The notes under the pieces are model-generated. The model worked only from the letters and a program-made list of their open reading frames with translations, did no database searches and was not told the DNA's origin. Positions 52,323 to 61,058 of a stretch of 64,000 nt of DNA are shown here, one piece after another; position 1 is the stretch's first letter; every line of letters begins with the position of its first letter. The position numbers and the translations under genes are program-made. Origin of the DNA: Sphingomonadales bacterium 12-68-11 (GTDB lineage: Bacteria; Pseudomonadota; Alphaproteobacteria; Sphingomonadales; Sphingomonadaceae); assembly GCA_002279825.1 (NCBI GenBank), contig NCCV01000003.1:310001-374000 (forward strand), given 5' to 3'.

Positions 52323-52652
52323 TACATCCTTCCCTGTTCAAGCGCCCCGCCTGCGTCGAAGACCCCTTGGGCGCTACGACGGGCCTTGCCGAGTAAAATA
52401 ACCGTAACCGCCCCGGTTACAGGCGTTACAGGCGATCCTTGCCTTACCCGTCGATCCGGGCGTTCGGCTAGCGCGGCCCAGCCGTTGCGCCAAGAGCCAT
52501 TCGGCCGCGAGCGCCCAAATAAGACATTTCGCGACAGTGCTGATACACGAACCGGCATTGTCAAATCCCCCCGTCGAACTTAGGGGACCAAGTCAACTGA
52601 GGCAGCGCGGTCCGCATTGATCCAGCGCAAATGCCGGTGGGAGGAGTGTCCG
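52323..52652. promoter_or_regulatory. Divergent promoter region with GTAAC-N7-GTTAC copy 2
   Basis: This 330-base gap has no convincing gene. At 52404-52420 GTAAC-CGCCCCG-GTTAC matches the element at 40900. It continues into a tandem 9-mer GTTACAGGC GTTACAGGC (52416-52433), a possible extra half-site. ATTTCGCGACAGTGC near 52528 resembles ATTTGCGACAGTTTGC upstream of quinoprotein 2. GGGAGGAG before 52653 is the ribosome binding site of quinoprotein 4. Confidence 0.5.
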
Positions 52653-54560
52653 ATGCGCGTCGCCGGGAGACTGTGGCTGTCAAGCGTGCTCGCGGTTACC
52701 GTGAGCGGCACGGCCGTGGCCCAGCAGGCCATTCCCGACGGCGACTGGCGGACGATCAACCGCGATGCCGGCGCGACCCGCTATTCGCCGCTGCGTGACA
52801 TAAACCGGACCAATGTCGGTCAGCTTACCGAAGCCTGGACCTATACCCTGCGCGCCAACAACAGCGCCGTGCCGCTGGTGATCGACAGCACGATGTACAT
52901 TTCGGCGGGCAACCGCGTGATCGCGCTCGATGCCGACAGCGGGCAGGAAAAGTGGGTCTATACCCTGCCCCCCAACCCGGCTCCGGCCGCCGGCGGCAAC
53001 GCCCCGCCGCGCAACGCGTCCGCGCGCGGGGTGAGCTACTGGCCGGGCGACGCCGCCACCCCTGCACGGATCCTGTTCACGGCGGGGACCAGCCTGGTGG
53101 CGATCGATGCCGCCAGCGGGCAGCCGGTGGCCGGTTTCGGCGAGGCGGGCTTCGTCAATATCCAGACCGGCTTCGGCGGCGTGCCGACGATCGCCGAAGA
53201 CGTCGCGATCCTCGGCGCCGCTACGCAGGAAAACCAGCCCGGCGATCCGGGCAATACGCGCGCCTTCGACGTGCGCACCGGCCGCAAGCTGTGGGAATTC
53301 AATTCGGTGCCGCAGCCTGGCGAGCTCGGCAACGAGACCTGGGGCAACGGCTGGAAAGGCCGCTCGGGTACCAACATGTGGGGGTTCATCGCTCCGGTCG
53401 ATCTGCAGCGCGGCATCGTCATCATCCCGCTCGGCTCGCCCGCGCCGAACTATTGGGGCGGCGAGCGGCCGGGCACGAACCTGTTCGGCAACTCGCTGCT
53501 CGCGCTCGACTACAAGACCGGGCAATACAAGTGGCACTTCCAGACCGTCCATCACGACATCTGGGACATCGACCAGTCGACGGCGGGCGCGCTGATCACG
53601 GTCAAGGGCCGGCCGGTCATCGCTTCGATCAACAAGAGCAGCCTGTTCTTCGTGATCGACCGCGAAACCGGCAAGCCGGCGTTGCCGGTCGAAGAGCGCC
53701 CGGTCCCGGCCGGCGACGTGCCGGGTGAGTACTACCACCCCACCCAGCCTTTCCCGGTCAATACCCCGCCGCTCAGCCGCGTGTCGCTGACCTACGACGA
53801 CATCGTCGATGCCGAAGACACCACGCCCGAACATGCGCGGGCGTGCCGCACGATGTGGGACAAGGCGGGCGGATACCTCAATTTCGGACCGTACACGCCG
53901 TTCATGTACAAGGCGCCGGGCGCGCCGCCGCGTTCGACCATTCAGCTTCCGGGCGGCACCGGCGGGGTCAACTGGGGCGGCCCCGCGGCCGACCCGACGA
54001 CCGGCATGGTCTACGTCAACGCGCAGGACACCTCGCTGGTCGGCTGGGTGGAGCGCAAGGAAACCACCGAAAGCTACAGCTTCGACGCCAACAGCTCTGA
54101 CCAGCCCTATGACCGCGCCAGCGTCGACGGCAAGGGCCCGTTCTTCTCGTTCACCGCGCCGATCTCCGGTCTCTATGACTCGCAGGGCCGCGCGCAGGGG
54201 CCGACCGCGCCATGCTATAAGCCGCCGTGGGGCGAACTCGTCGCGGTCGACGCCAATACCGGCGCGATCAAGTGGTCGGTGCCGCTCGGCATCATGGACT
54301 CGCTTCCTGAAGGCAAGCAACTGGTCGGCAATTCGGGCAGCGCCGGGCCGACCGTGACCGCCGGCGGACTAGTGTTCGTCGGCGCGACCAGCGACCGCCG
54401 ATTCCGCGCATTCGACGCGGCTACCGGGCAGCAGCTTTGGGAAGCCCAGCTTCGCGGCAACGCCAATGCCAATCCGATGAGCTATCGCGGGCGCAGCGGA
54501 AAACAGTATGTTGCCATCAATGCCGGTGGCGCAATCGTGACCTATTCGCTATCGCGCTGA
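52653..54560 (+). CDS. Periplasmic PQQ quinoprotein dehydrogenase 4
   Basis: A 635-residue quinoprotein with signal peptide (MRVAGRLWLSSVLAVTVSGT, then AVAQQ). Motifs ALDADSGQEKWVY, AFDVRTGRKLWEF, WHFQTVHHDIWDID and FDAATGQQLWEAQ put it with quinoproteins 1 and 2; NSVPQPGELGNETW and TPEHARACRTMWDKAGGY closely parallel quinoprotein 1. The Asp-Leu-Pro after the HHD segment is replaced by Asp-Gln-Ser. No haem motif. It is followed by a secreted unknown protein and a DUF6152 gene. Confidence 0.9.
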   Translation: MRVAGRLWLSSVLAVTVSGTAVAQQAIPDGDWRTINRDAGATRYSPLRDINRTNVGQLTEAWTYTLRANNSAVPLVIDSTMYISAGNRVIALDADSGQEKWVYTLPPNPAPAAGGNAPPRNASARGVSYWPGDAATPARILFTAGTSLVAIDAASGQPVAGFGEAGFVNIQTGFGGVPTIAEDVAILGAATQENQPGDPGNTRAFDVRTGRKLWEFNSVPQPGELGNETWGNGWKGRSGTNMWGFIAPVDLQRGIVIIPLGSPAPNYWGGERPGTNLFGNSLLALDYKTGQYKWHFQTVHHDIWDIDQSTAGALITVKGRPVIASINKSSLFFVIDRETGKPALPVEERPVPAGDVPGEYYHPTQPFPVNTPPLSRVSLTYDDIVDAEDTTPEHARACRTMWDKAGGYLNFGPYTPFMYKAPGAPPRSTIQLPGGTGGVNWGGPAADPTTGMVYVNAQDTSLVGWVERKETTESYSFDANSSDQPYDRASVDGKGPFFSFTAPISGLYDSQGRAQGPTAPCYKPPWGELVAVDANTGAIKWSVPLGIMDSLPEGKQLVGNSGSAGPTVTAGGLVFVGATSDRRFRAFDAATGQQLWEAQLRGNANANPMSYRGRSGKQYVAINAGGAIVTYSLSR

Positions 54561-54588
54561 AGGTTCCCAAAGAGAGAGGGTTTAGGGG

Positions 54589-55500
54589 ATGAACAAGTTT
54601 TCCATTCTGTCAGCCGCAGCGGCAGCAAGCCTGGTGGTAAGCCCGGTTGTCGCTCAGGCGCAGGCCGCGCGCCCCGCCGCCCAGCCGGCCCAGATCGACG
54701 GTAAGCCGAATCTCAACGGCATCTGGTTCTCGGCCAGCCGCGCCAACGACAACCTCGAGCCGCACAGCGCCTCGGGCTCGCCGATCCCGGCGGCCGAGCG
54801 GCTGATCGGCACGTTCGCGGCGACTCCCGCCGGCCTTGGCGTGATCGATGGCGACGGCAAGATCCCGTACAAGCCCGAAGCGCTCGCCAAGCTCCAGGAG
54901 CATCGCCAGAACCTGATCTCGTACGATCCGGAAGCGGCCTGCTATCTGCCCGGCATCCCGCGCGCGAGCTACATGGATTACCCGTTCCAAATCATCCAGG
55001 GCGGCGGCGGCGACGACATGCTCATGGTCTATGAGTATGCCAATGCCAACCGCGTGATCGAAATGCGCGATGTCGAAATCCCGCCGATCGATACCTGGAT
55101 GGGCACCTCGTTCGGCGAGTGGGAAGGCAATACGCTGGTCGTCCATACGCTGGCGCAGAGCCCCGGCGAGTACAAGGCGCCGCGCGGCGTGATGTTCGAA
55201 GGCGTGACCTGGCTCGACCGTACGGGCAACTACATCGCCAACACCACCACGGTGCACGAGCGGTTCACGTTGGTCGATCCGACGCATATCCAGTACACCG
55301 CGCGGATCGAAGACGAGAACCTGTTCACCCGTCCGTGGACGATCTCGATGACGCTCTACAAGAACGTCGAACCCAACGCCCAACTGCTTGAATTCCGTTG
55401 CGTCCCGTTCAGCGAGCTGATGCTATACGGCGACCTGTTGGAAAATACCGATCAACCGGCGGCGACGGCAACCCCGTCCAACGCCGCGGCGCCGGAATAA
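54589..55500 (+). CDS. Secreted protein of unknown function, PNLNGIW variant
   Basis: A 303-residue protein with signal peptide (ending VVAQAQ). It has DGKPNLNGIWFSASRAND, FGEWEGNTLVVHTL, VHERFTLVDPTHIQYTARIE and LFTRPWTISMTLYKN. These match in order the landmarks of the two proteins at 45039-47167, so it is a distant member of that family. It lies 28 bases after quinoprotein 4. Function unknown. Confidence 0.78.
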   Translation: MNKFSILSAAAAASLVVSPVVAQAQAARPAAQPAQIDGKPNLNGIWFSASRANDNLEPHSASGSPIPAAERLIGTFAATPAGLGVIDGDGKIPYKPEALAKLQEHRQNLISYDPEAACYLPGIPRASYMDYPFQIIQGGGGDDMLMVYEYANANRVIEMRDVEIPPIDTWMGTSFGEWEGNTLVVHTLAQSPGEYKAPRGVMFEGVTWLDRTGNYIANTTTVHERFTLVDPTHIQYTARIEDENLFTRPWTISMTLYKNVEPNAQLLEFRCVPFSELMLYGDLLENTDQPAATATPSNAAAPE

Positions 55501-55544
55501 CGATAACCAGACCCGCAAATGCAGAAGTCAAGGAGTACCGTGCC

Positions 55545-55976
55545 ATGCAAATGAAGAAGTGGACTGCCGCTGCCCTCGGCGCCGTCCTGGCGGCCGGCGT
55601 CGCCGGCGCTGCCTTCGCTCACCACTCGTTCGCGACTGAGTTCGACCGCACCAAGCCGGTTCGTCTTCAGGGCAAAGTCGTGAAGTTCGAGTGGGTCAAC
55701 CCGCACTCGTGGATCCACATCGACGCCACGATCAACGGCCGCGTGCAGCGCTGGCGCGTTGAAGGCGGCGCGCCGAGCGCGCTGCTGCGCCGCGGCTGGA
55801 ACCGGAACTCGCTGCCCGCGGGCACCGAGATCATCGTGGACGCGTTCCGTTCGCGTGACGGCGACACCCGCGCCTCGGCGGCGGAAATCCGCTTCCCCAA
55901 CGGCCGCGAGCTCTCGCTCGGCAACCCGACGACCGAAGCGGTCGCGGCAGCCGCTCGGCGCACGCAGGGCAACTGA
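55545..55976 (+). CDS. DUF6152 family periplasmic protein
   Basis: A 143-residue protein with signal peptide (to GAAFA) and the hallmark HHSFATEFD right after it, then VRLQGKVVKFEWVNPHSWIH and RWRVEGGAPSALLRRGW. The size, small beta-rich domain and conserved His pair fit DUF6152, often found beside PQQ genes. The His pair at the mature N terminus could bind a metal. AGGAGT precedes the ATG at 55545. Last gene of the quinoprotein block. Confidence 0.85.
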   Translation: MQMKKWTAAALGAVLAAGVAGAAFAHHSFATEFDRTKPVRLQGKVVKFEWVNPHSWIHIDATINGRVQRWRVEGGAPSALLRRGWNRNSLPAGTEIIVDAFRSRDGDTRASAAEIRFPNGRELSLGNPTTEAVAAAARRTQGN

Positions 55977-56013
55977 TCGGGGACTTGCCGCGCGCGGCAA
56001 GGTCCAGACACAC

Positions 56014-56045
56014 AAGGGCTCGCGATCTTCGGATCGCGGGCCTTT
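56014..56045 (+). terminator. Terminator at the end of the quinoprotein block
   Basis: A 14-bp stem with TTCG tetraloop (left arm AAGGGCTCGCGATC, right arm from GATCGCGGGCCTT) ends in TTT. An 18-bp perfect palindrome CTTGCCGCGCGCGGCAAG lies just before it at 55984-56001. Together they separate this block from the converging aromatic operon. Confidence 0.75.
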
Positions 56046-56119
56046 GGCGTTCTTGTGGCTACCGGTACTCAGAGATTCCAATGACGCGAAGCCCCAGTCC
56101 GGATCGGCGTGGGTAGCTG

Positions 56120-57064
56120 TCAGGCCGCGACGACGCGCTGCTCGATCACCCCGAACGGAGATTTTCCGGTGGCACTTTTGGCTTCCATTCGCACGGTGTC
56201 GCCGAAGCGCATGAAGGCGGTCCTGGGTTCGCCTTCATCGACGATCTCGATGCCCCTACGCTCGGCAATGCACGAGGACCCGACCTCGCGAAAGTTGCGG
56301 TTCGACACGGTGCCCGAGCCGATGATCGTGCCGGCCACGAGGTCGCGGGTGCGAGCGGCGCGCGCCACAAGCTCGGGAAAGCCGTAATCCATCGGTTCGC
56401 CGTTCGCGGCGCCGAAGCGCTTGCCGTTCCAGTCGATCAGCAAATCGAGGCATACCCGGCCGCCGCGCCACTCTCCCCCGATCTCGTCGGGAGACACGGC
56501 AAAGGGGGCCATGCTGCAATGCGGCTTGGCCCAGACCCATCCGAATCCGGTCTTCATTTCCGGCCCGGCCAGAGTTCGCAGCGACCAGTCGTTTATCTGC
56601 ACGAGCAGCTTGATGTGATCGAGGGCCTGGTAGGCCCCCGTGCCCATCGGCACCGCGTTCACGATCACCCCGAACTCGCCTTCGAAGTCGATGCCGAGGT
56701 CTTCCGACGGGAATCGCACATCGTCGAGCGGACCGTAGAACTTGTCCGAGGCACCTTGGTACATCAGCGCGAAATCGGTCTTGGGTTTCGCCACGCCAGT
56801 CACCTGGTCCATCAGATCGCCGTGGGCGGGATAAGCAGAGCCGTCGAGCCATTGCCAAGCGCGCGGCATCGGGGCCGACAACAGGGAGGCATCCAACGGC
56901 AAGGGAAATGTCGCGGTCCGAGCGAGTTGCGGCGCGACCGAGTCCCACTGTTCGAGCGCACCCTGCAGCGTGGTGACGGGCGCGAGCGCGAAGCTGTCGT
57001 AGGCGGGCGAGACCACGACCAGCCGGCCGTCGGAGCTGCCGTCGCGCAGCGTAGCGAGGATCAT
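56120..57064 (-). CDS. Fumarylacetoacetate hydrolase family protein
   Basis: A 314-residue FAH-family protein. The C-terminal domain has DLGIDFEGEFGVIVN (metal-binding Glu residues), LVQINDWSLR, LVAGTIIGSGTVSNRN and RFGDTVRME. The family includes hydrolases, hydratases and decarboxylases of meta-cleavage pathways. SNRN follows GSGTV, as in true FAH-like hydrolases. As last gene of the operon it probably acts late on a dicarbonyl acid. The ATG overlaps the cupin stop (ATGA). Confidence 0.85.
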   Translation of the reverse strand: MILATLRDGSSDGRLVVVSPAYDSFALAPVTTLQGALEQWDSVAPQLARTATFPLPLDASLLSAPMPRAWQWLDGSAYPAHGDLMDQVTGVAKPKTDFALMYQGASDKFYGPLDDVRFPSEDLGIDFEGEFGVIVNAVPMGTGAYQALDHIKLLVQINDWSLRTLAGPEMKTGFGWVWAKPHCSMAPFAVSPDEIGGEWRGGRVCLDLLIDWNGKRFGAANGEPMDYGFPELVARAARTRDLVAGTIIGSGTVSNRNFREVGSSCIAERRGIEIVDEGEPRTAFMRFGDTVRMEAKSATGKSPFGVIEQRVVAA

Positions 57065-57639
57065 GCCAGCTTGGCCTCGAGCGCCGCGTCGTACTCCCCG
57101 TCGATCAGAACGAAAGCGATCCGGCAGTTGCGGTCGGAACGGTTCGCCCAGCCGTGGTTGGTGCCCCGCTGGACGACGATGTCGCCGGCTTTAACCGTAG
57201 TCTCGCCTTCATCCATGATCAGGACCACTTCGCCTTCCAGGACGATGCCGTAGTCGATGGTTTCGGTGCGGTGCATGTGCGCGTGGCGCGAACCTGCGCC
57301 GGTGTGCGATGACGCTTCGGCCGCGCCGACCTCGGCAAAGTGGGCGCGCGCCTGTTCGGGAGTTCTGGCGGCGAGACCGGCATCGTCCGGGGGAATGTCG
57401 AGAACCCTGATGCGGGTGCCGTTCCGCGGCGGGGCGAGGCTGATGCCGGGTTCGGCCGGCTCCGGAGAGCTGGCGTCGATGGGCGCGGGCGTGGCCGGCG
57501 TATTCCAGACTTCGTGGAACAGCGGACCTGTCTCGCCGCCGATGCGCCGGACGCGCGCAACCCCGCCATCCTCGAGAATGATCGCGTTTCCCGCCGCATC
57601 GTGACCGGTGACGATGCGCCGAACGGGCTTGCTGTCCAT
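57061..57639 (-). CDS. Cupin domain protein
   Basis: A 192-residue protein with a C-terminal cupin at about residues 115-185: HMHRTETIDYGIVLEGEVVL has the HxHxxxxE-like metal pattern, followed by GDIVVQRGTNHGWANRSD. The N-terminal 100 residues are less conserved. Small cupins in catabolic operons can be dioxygenases, isomerases or sensors; no decision is possible. The ATG at 57639 is chosen since upstream sequence lies within the hydrolase gene. Confidence 0.8.
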   Translation of the reverse strand: MDSKPVRRIVTGHDAAGNAIILEDGGVARVRRIGGETGPLFHEVWNTPATPAPIDASSPEPAEPGISLAPPRNGTRIRVLDIPPDDAGLAARTPEQARAHFAEVGAAEASSHTGAGSRHAHMHRTETIDYGIVLEGEVVLIMDEGETTVKAGDIVVQRGTNHGWANRSDRNCRIAFVLIDGEYDAALEAKLA

Positions 57640-57668
57640 TACTTGCTCCCTTTCGCTGCCCCCGCCGC

Positions 57669-58826
57669 TCACGCCGTCTGCCCGCCGAGCGTTTCCGCGA
57701 ACCAGTCGGCGATGAAGTCGCGCCCGAACGCCATGTTGTCGGCCCCAACGTGTTCGACACCGCCTTCCCGCTCGGTGAAGATCTTGAGCTCGCGGCGCGG
57801 GCAATTGATCAGCTGCTCATAAGCCTGGTGAGCGTAGTCGACACTGATCTGGCGGTCGTGGGCACCGTGAGTCACCAGGAAAGGCACCGTGATGCGGTCC
57901 ATGTGGCCGTTGAGATTCATGTCGGCCGTCTTGCGATGGAAGTCTTCCAGGTCTTCGGCACCGAACACCCACATCACGTGGTTCCAGTAGTGCGGCACGG
58001 GGTTCTCGCCTTCTCGCCGGAGGCGCTTCTGCTGCACTTCCGCCCAGTTGTGGTTGGCGCCCCAACACGCGCCGCTGGCGAAGCGCGGCTCATAGGCGAT
58101 GGCGCGGGGTGCGAAGTGGCCGCCCAGCGAGATCCCGGTCATGCCGATACGCGCGGCGTCGATCTCAGGCCGTTGCGCGAGCCAGTCGACGGCCTTCGAA
58201 GCCCATTGCTCGCTGTGCGGCGTTGCCGGCAGGCCTTGCAGGCGCAGCGTCTCGCCCGTGCCCGGCTGATCGACCGACAAAGTGGAAATGCCGCGCCGCG
58301 CCAGCGCCTCCGGCAGCCGCGACCAGTACAGCAGCTCCTTGCAGCTATCGAGCCCGTTGCAATAGACCACCACCGGAGAGGGGCCCTCCCCCGCCGCGCG
58401 GGTGTAGAGCGCGGGCATGGTGCCGCGCTCGAGAGGTATCTCGACGCGCTCGCGGTTCAGGTGGCCGAGCGCGGTCGACCGGTCGAACGTTTCGCGCGCC
58501 TTCGCATAAGTCTCGGCGCGGCCGGGATGGCCTTGCCCTTGCATCCGTTCCGCCACGAACAAGTACAGCGCGGCGCGTTCGAGCTTGCTCGATGCCGACA
58601 GGCCGCGCCCGCTCGCCTCGTCCTCGGCCGCAAGGTCGATCAACTTGTTCCCCATGGCAGCCCACTGCGCCATGAACTGCGGCGTGCCGGCATCCGCGCC
58701 GCTCGCGGCGGCGTCCCGGATGGGCTGGCACATGTCGATGATTTCGCCGATCTGCGCGCCGCTCTCCACGGCGATCGCGACCGACAGGTTCCAGATATAG
58801 TTGGGGAAGTATTCGAACAGCGCCAC
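57669..58826 (-). CDS. Alpha/beta hydrolase, C-C hydrolase-like (FrsA/DHPON hydrolase group)
   Basis: A 385-residue hydrolase with an N-terminal helical domain of about 130 residues and a C-terminal alpha/beta fold. Triad: S233 (TGISLGGHFAP), D324 (GAHDRQIS), H359 (GVEHVGAD). This layout is that of 2,6-dihydroxypseudooxynicotine hydrolase and relatives that split C-C bonds. Next to an extradiol dioxygenase, hydrolysis of a ring-cleavage product is the likely role. The GTG at 58826 has GGAGGT nine bases upstream. Confidence 0.85.
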   Translation of the reverse strand: MALFEYFPNYIWNLSVAIAVESGAQIGEIIDMCQPIRDAAASGADAGTPQFMAQWAAMGNKLIDLAAEDEASGRGLSASSKLERAALYLFVAERMQGQGHPGRAETYAKARETFDRSTALGHLNRERVEIPLERGTMPALYTRAAGEGPSPVVVYCNGLDSCKELLYWSRLPEALARRGISTLSVDQPGTGETLRLQGLPATPHSEQWASKAVDWLAQRPEIDAARIGMTGISLGGHFAPRAIAYEPRFASGACWGANHNWAEVQQKRLRREGENPVPHYWNHVMWVFGAEDLEDFHRKTADMNLNGHMDRITVPFLVTHGAHDRQISVDYAHQAYEQLINCPRRELKIFTEREGGVEHVGADNMAFGRDFIADWFAETLGGQTA

Positions 58827-58830
58827 GCGA

Positions 58831-59733
58831 TCAGACCTCCGCGGGCTGGAACAGGCAAGGATCGGGGGCCGGCTTCGGCATCGTCTGGGGGCCGCCGATG
58901 CCGATCCCCCATTGGTCCATGACGCGCGGCGCCGGCGCATGCACTTTATGCTCGTGCGTGTCGAAGTCGACCTCTTCGAGCTCGGCGGTGTACTCGACCG
59001 CGAACCCGGCGGGCGTGCAGAAGTAGCTGAAGGTGTTGTTCCCTGCCGTGTGGCGGCCCGGACCCCAGCGCAGGTCGGTGCCGCTCTGCTTCAAACGGCT
59101 GGCCCCGCTCATCATGTCGTCGAGCGTGAGCATGTCATAGGCGACATGGTTGAGGCAGGGCGGACCGGGCAGGAATGCGACTCGGTGGTGCGCCGAGTTG
59201 CAGCGCAGGAAGCACATGAAGTCACCAAGCCAGTCCGAAACGCGGAACCCGAGAACATCGGTGAAAAACCGTACCGCGGCCGGAAGATCGGGCGAATGCA
59301 GCACGATGTGGCTGATCTTGACCGGCATGGCCTCCCAGCGCTCCATGTTGCGCTTGTCTAGGCGGGCCACCTCGGCGGAAATCTCGAAGGGTAGCCCGTC
59401 CGGCGAGAAGAACCGGAAGCCGTAGCCGCCCCCGGGACCCTGCATGGTACCGGGGGCACTGATGATACGGCAACCGGCCGCGGCCACCTGGCCGTGCAGC
59501 GCATCGACGTCGGCGCGAGTGTCGGCTGCCAAGGCGATCACCTCTACGCAGTTGGTTCCGCTCTTGTGCAAGCGAACGACATGGTGCTCGTCGTGACCGT
59601 GGGTCTTGAACCAGGCCAGGCCGTCGCTGGAGGCGACTTCGACGAGGCCCCAGTCCTCGGCGTAGAATTTGCGCTCGGCATCGAAGTTTTCGACCCCATA
59701 CCCAACGTAACGAATCTCGGTGACTCGGCTCAT
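58831..59733 (-). CDS. Extradiol ring-cleavage dioxygenase (VOC type I)
   Basis: A 300-residue two-domain extradiol dioxygenase. Iron ligands fit H142 (ISHIVLHSPD), H196 (LNHVAYDM) and E247 (FAVEYTAEL); H228 and Y237 occupy the usual second-sphere positions. The N-terminal module (VGYGVENFDAERKFYAEDWG) is the non-catalytic repeat. Such enzymes open catechol-type rings next to the hydroxyls. The substrate is unknown. It sits between the monooxygenase and the hydrolase genes, matching pathway order. Confidence 0.9.
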   Translation of the reverse strand: MSRVTEIRYVGYGVENFDAERKFYAEDWGLVEVASSDGLAWFKTHGHDEHHVVRLHKSGTNCVEVIALAADTRADVDALHGQVAAAGCRIISAPGTMQGPGGGYGFRFFSPDGLPFEISAEVARLDKRNMERWEAMPVKISHIVLHSPDLPAAVRFFTDVLGFRVSDWLGDFMCFLRCNSAHHRVAFLPGPPCLNHVAYDMLTLDDMMSGASRLKQSGTDLRWGPGRHTAGNNTFSYFCTPAGFAVEYTAELEEVDFDTHEHKVHAPAPRVMDQWGIGIGGPQTMPKPAPDPCLFQPAEV

Positions 59734-59755
59734 GATCGATCCTTGGACGTCAGTC

Positions 59756-60871
59756 TCAGATGGGCTGTGCGGTGACTTCGAACATCTCCGCAGTCGCTCG
59801 TGCGTTATCTACGGGGGGCCCCTTCCCGATCTGCCCGTGGCAGATGGCGAGCGACTTCTCGACGATGTAGCGGCAGCGCGCCGCCCGCCGATCCCGATAG
59901 GCGGTAAACGCGTCTTCGAGCGTGTCCCGCCCCGCTAACTCTTCGGCCAGCACGATCGAATCTTCGATCGCCATGCCCGCGCCCTGCCCGAGATGGGGCG
60001 TGGTGGTATGAACCGCGTCCCCGAGCAGGACCACCGGGCCCTTGTGCCACGGCCCATCGAGCATGACGGTTTCGAGCGGGCGGTAGACCACCTCTTCATC
60101 GTCGGTGATCTGTTCGGCCAGGTGCCGAATGGCGGGGGCGGTTCGCGCCAGCTTCTCGCGCATGCGCGCGGCAAGCCCATCGCGCGGGTACCAGGGATTC
60201 CCGGGCTCCGGCGTGGTGACATACAAGTACATCAGTTCGGCGCTGATCGGGACCAGGCCCGCCCCGGTCGGCCCGTTGTACACGTGAAGCGCGCCAAGAT
60301 CGGTAGGGCGAGGGAAGTTGTAACGCCAGACCGCCTGTCCGGTGAACTCGGGCCGCGGCGCGTCCGGCATGATCTGCGCGCGCGTTTGCGAGTACACGCC
60401 GTCGGCGCCTACGACGACATCGAAGCGGCCCTGCGAGCCGTCGGAAAAGTCGACGGCGACCCCCTCAGCGCCCATGTCGAGGGCCGCCGCAGTTACTCCG
60501 AGGCGTACGTCTGCCCCTGCGCCCAAGGTGCGCGCCGCGAGCACGGCTTGCAGGGCCTTGCGCGAGATACCGATGTTCGCCGGGTACCCGTCGATCAGCC
60601 GGGCGGATGGCACGTCTGCCACTTTCGTGCCGTCGGGCGCGTGCACCGCGACCGTGTCGAACCCCACTCCGGCGCTCAGATACTCGTCGAGCAGGCCAAG
60701 CTGCTTCATGGCCCGCAGGACATTGGCCTGCTGGATGATCCCGACGCCGTAAACCGCCCACGCCGGGTCCTTCTCGACGACCGTCACACGGTGTCCCTGG
60801 CCGCGCAGCGCGATCGCGGCGGTCAGCCCGCCGATGCCGCCGCCGATGACCAGGATCGAAAGGCGGTGCAT
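59756..60871 (-). CDS. FAD-dependent aromatic monooxygenase
   Basis: A 371-residue class A flavoprotein hydroxylase. GxGxxG is in LVIGGGIGGLTAAIAL, the DG motif in VVVGADGVYSQTRA and the GD motif in LLGDAVHTTTPHLGQGAGMA. Length and pattern fit salicylate hydroxylase and 6-hydroxynicotinate 3-monooxygenase relatives, which put a hydroxyl on an aromatic ring, often with loss of carboxyl. It would make the catechol-like substrate for the next enzyme. The ATG at 60871 has GAGGTC upstream. Confidence 0.88.
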   Translation of the reverse strand: MHRLSILVIGGGIGGLTAAIALRGQGHRVTVVEKDPAWAVYGVGIIQQANVLRAMKQLGLLDEYLSAGVGFDTVAVHAPDGTKVADVPSARLIDGYPANIGISRKALQAVLAARTLGAGADVRLGVTAAALDMGAEGVAVDFSDGSQGRFDVVVGADGVYSQTRAQIMPDAPRPEFTGQAVWRYNFPRPTDLGALHVYNGPTGAGLVPISAELMYLYVTTPEPGNPWYPRDGLAARMREKLARTAPAIRHLAEQITDDEEVVYRPLETVMLDGPWHKGPVVLLGDAVHTTTPHLGQGAGMAIEDSIVLAEELAGRDTLEDAFTAYRDRRAARCRYIVEKSLAICHGQIGKGPPVDNARATAEMFEVTAQPI

Positions 60872-61058
60872 GTGACCTCGTCCCCCTGCGCCTGGAGCCG
60901 GCCGGCGCCGGTGACGGCGAGCCGACAATGTCCAGACAAACCTCTTCCCTGCCGGAGCGTCAGGGATCGCAGAGAGGCTACCATCAGTCCAATTGTTTAG
61001 AGTTATGGAGATTCATCAACGCGGTGCATGGATGCGCGGCGGCTGGTTGCCAGGTGCG
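60872..61058. promoter_or_regulatory. Leader of the aromatic operon with a LysR-like box
   Basis: This 187-base gap between lysR and the monooxygenase probably contains the pathway promoter. ATTGTTTAGAGTTAT at 60992-61006 fits T-N11-A, though its arms are imperfect, and it shares ATTGTTTAG with the palindrome at 37183. No clear -10 is evident. Confidence 0.35.

Noticed and set aside
37274-54560. Naming the quinoproteins glucose, quinate or polyvinyl alcohol dehydrogenase
   Set aside because: The family segment is clear but substrate specificity cannot be read from these motifs, and the proteins lack the membrane helices of the named glucose and quinate enzymes.
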